Under the pieces are notes generated by a model. That model searched no databases and was not told the origin of the DNA. It saw only the letters and a program-made list of their open reading frames with translations. Positions 57,730-64,000 of a DNA stretch of 64,000 nt are shown piece after piece. Where the stretch lies: contig JADANN010000197.1 of the NCBI GenBank assembly GCA_018806985.1, positions 2,333,001 to 2,397,000 of the forward strand, given 5' to 3'. The position numbers and the translations under genes were made by a program. The first letter of the stretch is position 1; each line of letters starts with the position of its first letter. Source of the DNA: Angiostrongylus vasorum. Taxonomy: Eukaryota > Nematoda > Chromadorea > Rhabditida > Metastrongylidae.

Positions 57730-60700
57730 GGTTTCACCAGTATGACCTGTAGACCCGTTGATCGTCGAGTGACTCGAGAGAGCGCCAGTAAATCTTCCAT
57801 TTCACCTGTTGTGTGCAAGAGTAGTCCATTGTGTACTGCTCGCTGTATGGATTCGTTGAGAATCATACCCTTCACCTAGGCTTTTCGTCAAGAACTCTGA
57901 CAATCGGGTTGGTGGACTTCCTGCAATACGTTTGACATCCCGAGGAATCCAGTAACTGACGGCTCCTGTCCATCGTTTGTGGTTCATATGCATTACGTGT
58001 CCGGCCCACACTATCTTCGACTGTTTGACGTACAGAACGGCATCTTTGATTTTTGATCGTTCACGCAGGTCGGAGCTTCGGATCCCTTCCCTAACTTGCG
58101 TGAAACGGGATACTCCCAGCATCGTCCTTTCGACTGCGCGTTCGATAACGCTGAGCCATCTTTCATACTGCTTACGCATCGACCAGGTTTCTGACGCATA
58201 CGTTAAGGCAGGAAGTACCGTTGGGTCGAAAAGGTGGGCACGGAATCGGGTGTTCTTTGTCCTTTTCACTACATCCTCGATGTTCTTGAAAGCTCCCCCA
58301 AGCTGCTCGTTTCCTTCTGCTCAACTCTGGAGCTAAGTCGTTCAACATGTTGATTTCCCGACCTAGATAGACATAACTGGAGCATTCGGAGATATTCGTT
58401 CCGTCGAGTATGAATGGGGCATGCGAAACTAATCCGTTACTCATGAACATCGTTTTTGTGAGATTTAGGCGAAGACCAATCCTTCCACAGGTTCTGTCAA
58501 AGTCGGCAAGAATTCTTTCTGCTTGGCTAATGTTTGGTGTTATAAGAACGGGTCTTCAGCAAAGCGAAGACGGTGTAACTGCCGACCATCGATTTTCACT
58601 CCCGTATTATCCTATTCCAATGTTCGAATGACGTTCTCGAGAGTGGAGGTGAATAATTTTGGCGAGATGGTGCCGATTTGCCTAACCCCTCTTTTGACAT
58701 CAATGTTAATACCGTTGTAGAATGGTTATATCTTGGCTGTAAAATTTTTGTACAGCTCACGAAGAATCTTTATGTACTGAATAGGGACTCCTTAATTATC
58801 AAGGGCTTCCATGACTGCTTCTATCTCAGTTGAATCAAATGTCTTCTGTAAATCATTGAAAATGAGACAGGGCGGTCTTTTGTACTCTCGCGATGCTTCA
58901 ATGAATCTTGTTATTCTGTAGATGTGGTCCATCGCTGTTCCATCCTACTAAATGCTTTTCGAAACCCTGCTTCCTCACATGGCTGCCCTTCGTCCAGTGT
59001 TCAGTCAATCCTGTTGAGGATGACTCGAGTGCAGAGTTTGTAGACGACAAACAACAAGCAGATTGTGCGATATTTGCCAGTATCGTGTAGGTCACCATTC
59101 TTGAACAATAACACGGTCATGCTGGTGTTCCACTGAGTAGGGACCTTGTATTCAGACAGGTAACGTGTGAATAGGCTAGTAAGTGTGTTTACGAGGACGG
59201 GTGGAAGGTTCACTCAAGTGTTCAGATCTTATAATCTCCGGACCTGGTGCTGTTCGATTTTTTACCGACAAAATGGCATACCGGGTTTCGGAAGGGGAGA
59301 ACCGGTGGTACAACATATCCATCCTCCTTTATTTCATATGAAGGAGGGTGGACTTGGTTATCGAAGAGATCTGAATAGTATTCGTGAATGATTTTCTCCA
59401 TTGCCTTTCTGGACGCTGTTACTGTTCTGTCTGGGCGTCGGAGTGCAATCATCTTAGTTATTTAATCAGCGAAGCTTCGGTGAACTTTGCGAATCCTTTT
59501 CCCAGCTTCTGCAGCTTCGACCATTACTGCTGCTCTTCTCTCTTTAAGATATTCCTCTATTGCCTGTGTTCATTGTTTTGCAAGCCCGGACGTTAGTTCG
59601 CGGTTGGTTGTAGCTCGTGCGATTCCACGCTGGCGTATCAGCTCGAGTGTTTCTGGAGACAAACGTCTCTTGGTGACTCTCGAGCTATCAGCTTTCGTAG
59701 CGCTAACGTGAAGATGTTAAATGAGCCGACCGTATTCCTCGTCGATGTTGCTGAGGACGGCATCCTCCCAACAGCCAATTAATGAACTGGTTAAGTCTCA
59801 GCTTATGGTGGTTTTGGGACTTTGCGTTTTGAATTTAGCGGTTTTTTCCTCATTTCTGCGAGAAATGGAATCTTGCACTAAGGAAGCAGTGGTTTGCTCC
59901 CCCTGTCGAATTTTGAGACAATAGCGACATCAGTTACGCAAAGCGTTCTATTTACTATGACGTGGTCTATTTCATTACGGTACTTTCCGCTGGGAGACTC
60001 CTACGTCCAGCGTTTAGGGGCGGCGCTTCTGGAATTGCGAATTACCATGGATGGTCTTGGTCGTCATGATTATCTCAGCCACTCATCCTGTTCGCTCTAT
60101 TCTAATCCGTAGGCCCCCAATGCGACGTTCTTCAGACGTTCTTCTTGGTCTAATGTTACCATTAAAATCTCCAATGATGACTATTAAGAATGTATAGAGA
60201 ACTCTTCGACTTCTTCATGGTCATAGTGTGATGTCGGCGCGTAAACGACAAAGATTCTCAAAGCCGGTATTGATCCACATTTCTTCAATCGTAAACGTCC
60301 GATTCGGGTTGTCAGTTGCTCGAATGGATCGATGTTCATGGACAAACTCGTGTTGACGAGAACGCCGGAGCTGCCGACTGCTCTACTGTGGCATGTTCCG
60401 AGAAACAGTTCATATGCGGTGTCATAGACGACGTTGAAGGGGTTGCGTCGGCTCGTCTCGGCCAACGCCATGACGTCGTACCTTACCTTCCTGCTTGCAT
60501 GATCAAGTCTTCAGTCAAATACGCAGATGCAAGTGTGTGTGCATTGTAGGTACAGATCGCCACCTTAGGCCTTTTGCAGTTTAGGCAGCTTAGAATGAAC
60601 CTGAGATTTTAGCAGCCTCTCCGTACTCGTCCAACCCCCGCCGAATTGGGTTCTGTTTTTTAACTTTTCGATACCCATCTATAGCTTGCTGGTCTCTGAA

Positions 60701-61010
60701 CGTGTGGGCTGCGTATACTAACAACTAGCTTGCCATTCTCTCTCAGAGTGGACATGGAGCTTATTTGTTGGAGGTGACTCCTAACCGCCTCCCATATACT
60801 TCTCTGTCACTTGATTGCAGGCTTCTGGCCGAATTGTCTCGTAGAATACAATCCGCATAAATAAGAACGCACCCACACACGCGTGCATGAATACGCTCTA
60901 TAAATACAGAAAGTATGTGGCAAATCGGCGCAGAAGAAACAAGGAGTCCATCTTTTTGGATCCACCTGCGTCTCAGGGAAGCAAAGTCGCTTTTGGCCCG
61001 CTACTAACTC
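57730..61010 (-). mobile_element. RTE-type retrotransposon, near full length, minus copy 2
   Basis: Same subfamily and layout as 20535-23770. Endonuclease (60184-60471: SSGVLVNTSLSMNIDPFEQL, IFVVYAPTSHYDHEEVEEF), linker and RT (58898-59452: ALRRPDRTVTASRKAMEKII, YKVPTQWNTSMTVLLFKNGD), C-terminal part (57802-58269: LFDPTVLPALTYASETWSMR, WVIPRDVKR-type motif as YWIPRDVKRIAGSPPTR). The right end (60850-61010) matches 23640-23770. The frame is interrupted by several stops. Confidence 0.85.
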
Positions 61011-61109
61011 CCTATCCGCCACCTTTTAACGAGCCATGTAGCCTCACGACTAATCGGCTCGAGATCCCTCATATGAGGAAGATTCACGGCTTGAAGGTAA
61101 GCCACTGAA

Positions 61110-62010
61110 ATATACAAGTTAGTGCAAAATGTCTCGGGAGTGACTCGACAAATAACCCATCAATTTCTCGTCGTCACTTGCAAGACAAGACGAATGATTT
61201 CTGCTCGTCCTAGCGCTTCGTTCAGCATGGTACCTTTCTTCCAGGCTTTTCATGAAGAACTATGACCATGGGGTAAGTGGTGTATCAGCAGTACGTTTGA
61301 CCTCCCAAGGAACATAGTCGCCAACAGCTCATGACCATCGGTTGTCTTTCATACGGTTCACGTATCAGGCCCAATTTATCTTCAAAAAATTACCGTAGAG
61401 AACCGCGTCTTTGATTTTTGACAGTTGCCGTAAGTCGGAGATCTGATCCTTCTCTTACTTACGTTATGTGAGGTGGCCTTCTATAACGCTGAGTAGCCTT
61501 TCATCCTGCTTGCGTAGTGACCAGATTTCTAACGCATATGTTAAGCCAGAGAGAGTCGTGGACTCGAAAAGGTTGGCAGGAAGTCGGAAATTCTTTGTTC
61601 TTCTCTCTACATCGTCGTGGATGTTTTTTAAAGGCCCCAAGCTGCTCGCTTTATCTGCTCTATTCTGGAGCTAAATCGTTTGTTATGTTGATCTACGCTC
61701 CTGGATAGACGTAACTGGAGCATTCGGAGATATTTCTTTCGTTGAGCGTGTATGGGACAGAAGAAACCAATCCGTCCCTCAACACCGACCACCGTTTTTG
61801 TGAGACTTATTCGAAGACCAATTTTTACCACAAGGTTACTAAAGTTAGCAAGAATTCGCTCCACCTGCTTCCTGCTTGGTGTTGTAAGCACAATGTCATC
61901 AGTAAAGCGAAAATGTTGTAATTGCTGATCATCGATTTCCACTCCCATGTCGTTCCACTCCAATATTCTCATGGTGTTGTCGAGGTCAGTGGTGAATAAC
62001 TTCTACGAGA
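61110..62010 (-). mobile_element. RTE fragment, 5'-truncated, minus copy 3
   Basis: Retains the end of the RT and the C-terminal part: MRILEWNDMGVEIDDQQLQH, FRFTDDIVLTTPSRKQVERI (box FTDDI), then IGLRISLTKTVVG and RFSSRIEQIKRAAWGL. It stops at about 62010, where a PLE-like palindrome begins. Tandem with copy 2, same strand. Confidence 0.8.
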
Positions 62011-62014
62011 TAAG

Positions 62015-62410
62015 ATCGATTTTCTATAAACCTCAGCACAAGTGACCGATATGTTTACTTATATGTTCTTATGAACTGATCTTGTCGAGCTGATGCAAGG
62101 TTGGTATTGGTCTTCGTTGTCGTTGTTGTTGGTGGTGTTTGTCGATGGCTAACCTTTCGGCGATTTCACCTTCTTCAGAGCCTGGACGTATTTTATGTAC
62201 TAGTAACCTCACATTCGGTGAAATATCTATAGTATTAATGAAGATTTTACCCATACACATTCCCATACGGCCATCGACCAGCAACACCAACAACAACAAC
62301 AACAACAAACAACAACAACAACAACAACAACGACGACGACAACGGAAACCTGTGCCAACCTCATACCAGCTAAACAGGATCAGTTTGTAAGATCATATAA
62401 ATAAATATTT
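62015..62410. repeat. Palindromic PLE-derived element with CAA microsatellite
   Basis: The left arm (62025-62180) and right arm (62270-62405) are inverted versions of the PLE terminal arm, with a short unique centre. The right arm carries a CAA repeat of about 55 bp (62283-62336). No coding capacity. Confidence 0.7.
62147..62182 (-). ncRNA. Hammerhead-ribozyme-like core in 62 kb palindrome
   Basis: Minus strand: GGCT, CTGAAGA, A, GGTG-AAAT-CGCC (a G-U pair in stem II), GAAA, GGTT, AGCC. CUGANGA and GAAA are both kept; the stem III palindrome is lost. Confidence 0.4.
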
Positions 62411-62581
62411 CGTCTTTCATCAGTTCCTCTTTGATAATGTTTTCTCCGAAACAGCATTCAGCTTTTCCTGACCGGATTCTTCGATTCCTTCGAGTCTTTT
62501 GGATGTTCTGTTTTATCCAAAGCAAGCTTTCTTTGTTAATTTGACTCTTTAGCCATTTTAAGCTCTATGAAAGCAAGTCAC

Positions 62582-62864
62582 GGGCGCATGTGGCGCAGTG
62601 GTTGGAGGCGCCACTGCGACACATCGTGGAATCGATCCCCGCGCCCATGGCTCACCAAGCCTTCCATCCCTCCGGGGTCGGCAAATTGTACCAGACTTGT
62701 TTGGGAGGATAGTAGCACTGTGTGGATACATCGGTAGGCCACCGCGAGTCATTGTAAAGGTCAGATATGCATTCAATCACCTCCAACGATATTTAATGAA
62801 GTCGAATGCATCGCGCATCTCTCAGGGAATGATGAACGCCAGCAGCTTTATCCTCTTATCCTTC
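62582..62864 (+). mobile_element. SINE copy with target-site duplication
   Basis: Flanks ATGAAAGCAAGTCAC (62567-62581) and ATGAAAGCAACTCAC (62865-62879) differ at one base. Clean A box (TGGCGCAGTGG) and B-box region ('ggaatcgatccccgcgccc'), tail 'tttatcctcttatcc'. Among the best-preserved heads. Confidence 0.92.
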
Positions 62865-63291
62865 ATGAAAGCAACTCACCCGTTGTAACCGTACTGCGCA
62901 TGATTTTCTTGCTCTGGATCTTGCTGTTCGATGTCCTAACCGTCTGTGTCGTAGATTTGAGTCGCTGTAAAATTCGATAAATCACCAAGTTATAAAATAC
63001 TACTGCACTCTTGAAAAATATTTTGCTCTTATTGCAATTAACAATAAAAAATACGAGCAATAACAATGACAATGAGCAAATTAAGTGTTTTCCTTGAATC
63101 ATTCAGAGGACGCAACAAACTTGTTGCGATCCTTTCATCGTTTTCGAACAATACACAACGAAGGTGTACATTATACATAATCAGACGCGCGTGCTGGGTT
63201 GCCGGCATGAGCAGTATAGGCATCACTTTCTTTTTTTATTTCTTATTACGGCTCATAAATTGACTTTTCCCGCACTTGTCATCGGTTGATA

Positions 63292-63543
63292 AAAGGATAA
63301 AGGATAAAGCTGTCGGCGTTGATCAATCCCTAGGGGATGCACCGTGCATTTGACTTCATTAAGCATCGTTTGGAGGTGATTGAATGCATAGCTGGTCTTT
63401 ACAATGACTCGCAGTAGCCTAGACAAGTCTGGTAGCAATTTGTCCACCCCGAAGGGATGGAAGGCTTAGTGGGCCATGGGTGGGGTATCGATCCACGTGT
63501 GTGTTGCAAGGCGCCTCCAATCACTGCGCCACATGAGCCTTTA
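63292..63543 (-). mobile_element. SINE copy with target-site duplication and small internal deletion
   Basis: Flanks ATCGGTTGATA (63281-63291) and ATCGATTGATA (63544-63554). Tail 'aaaggataaaggataaagct' shows two tail units, the end opposite the head. About 35 bp are missing in the middle ('gcagtagcctagacaagtct'). Confidence 0.9.
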
Positions 63544-63554
63544 ATCGATTGATA

Positions 63555-63823
63555 GCCGATTCAATACACATATTGTGATGTGCACCGGCTGCAGAAAGCT
63601 CTATTTTTGTATTTAGACATATGCAAGAAATATTTTTTCCGGACGATTTCAATGACTGGTAATTCTACAGGCAACTGATTAATAGTTCAATTCTAGCCAC
63701 TCCCCAGGGTCGCTAAACGGCTCGTACCGCGACTGCGAACGATGTATAAATTCGGATACTTCTTCTTCTCTAAAGAGAATGAGGAAAAAAATAAATGATG
63801 ATATGGAAGTAGTCCTTACCTTA
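63555..63823. other. Probable intron of a minus-strand gene
   Basis: Directly downstream (minus sense) of the donor at 63823. The adjoining frame reads on into an Arg/Glu-rich stretch without recognisable features. Confidence 0.3.
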
Positions 63824-63904
63824 CGAATGAGAACTATCACTGCGATGTACATTACAGCTGCTGTGGAAATACACACCATCCGATAATAAACCAAGAAATT
63901 CCTG
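63824..63904 (-). CDS. Exon of a probable seven-transmembrane (serpentine) receptor
   Basis: On the minus strand an acceptor (CGTCTTTCAG) precedes an 81-nt exon reading NFLVYYRMVCISTAAVMYIA, then VIVLIRK, ending at a strong donor (GTAAGG). A hydrophobic helix followed by a basic cytoplasmic edge, with the MYxxVxxxIRK pattern, resembles one helix of nematode chemoreceptors. The rest of the gene would lie beyond position 64000 and further left. Family assignment is an inference from one helix. Confidence 0.4.
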
Positions 63905-64000
63905 AAAGACGATAGATCAATAGTAGGGAGTAGAGCGGAAAATATTAAGGCGGCGTTTTTTATCGTTATAGGGAATTCTGGCATCATGTTTTTGATTCTC

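Noticed and set aside
62283..62336. CAA repeats as a CRISPR-like array
   Set aside because: A simple trinucleotide microsatellite with no spacers, in a eukaryotic genome.

Overview
The window is genomic DNA of a nematode, most likely a rhabditid or strongylid (hookworm-like) species. Genes are split by introns that begin with GT and end in TTTYAG-type acceptors. Two respiratory-chain genes sit 163 bp apart with a trans-splice-type acceptor between them, as in a nematode operon. A third gene is a non-alpha, UNC-29/LEV-1-like nicotinic acetylcholine receptor subunit. Nothing looks bacterial. Every call rests on reading and translating the sequence by eye, with no database search.

Host genes. 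(1) 7294-16860 (+): a 15-exon nAChR subunit whose exons are easy to recognise. Seven carry a one-base indel and the TM2 exon is decayed, so it is a pseudogene or a badly sequenced gene. (2) 26140-28875 (+): intact NDUFA7-like complex I subunit, four exons. (3) 29039-30381 (+): intact UQCRQ/QCR8-like complex III subunit, three exons, downstream partner of (2). Weaker: a last exon of an unknown gene at 50020-50399 (+), an orphan minus-strand coding block near 45650-45910, one exon of a probable seven-transmembrane receptor at 63824-63904 (-), and a possible exon ending at 25733 (+).

Mobile DNA fills most of the rest. A tRNA-headed SINE of about 290 bp occurs around twenty times on both strands, several copies with clear target-site duplications. 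RTE-type LINEs occur as two nearly full-length minus copies (20535-23770 and 57730-61010), a truncated minus copy (61110-62010), two decayed plus copies (34560-38090 and 55520-57570), a deleted plus copy (46384-47580) and a 3' stub. Penelope-like elements (PLEs: reverse transcriptase plus C-terminal GIY-YIG nuclease) occur at 50696-53191, 40261-41760, 43925-44870, 23870-25170 and as relics. Palindromic elements at 5333-6125, 26335-26495, 39350-39795 and 62015-62410 share the PLE terminal sequence.

The observations most worth following are hammerhead-ribozyme-like cores repeated in the PLE termini and palindromes, a PLE insertion bounded by an exact 13-bp duplication and long inverted arms, a diverged direct duplication of a composite block (32.04-38.1 kb and 53.25-57.57 kb), and the unusual indel pattern of the receptor gene.
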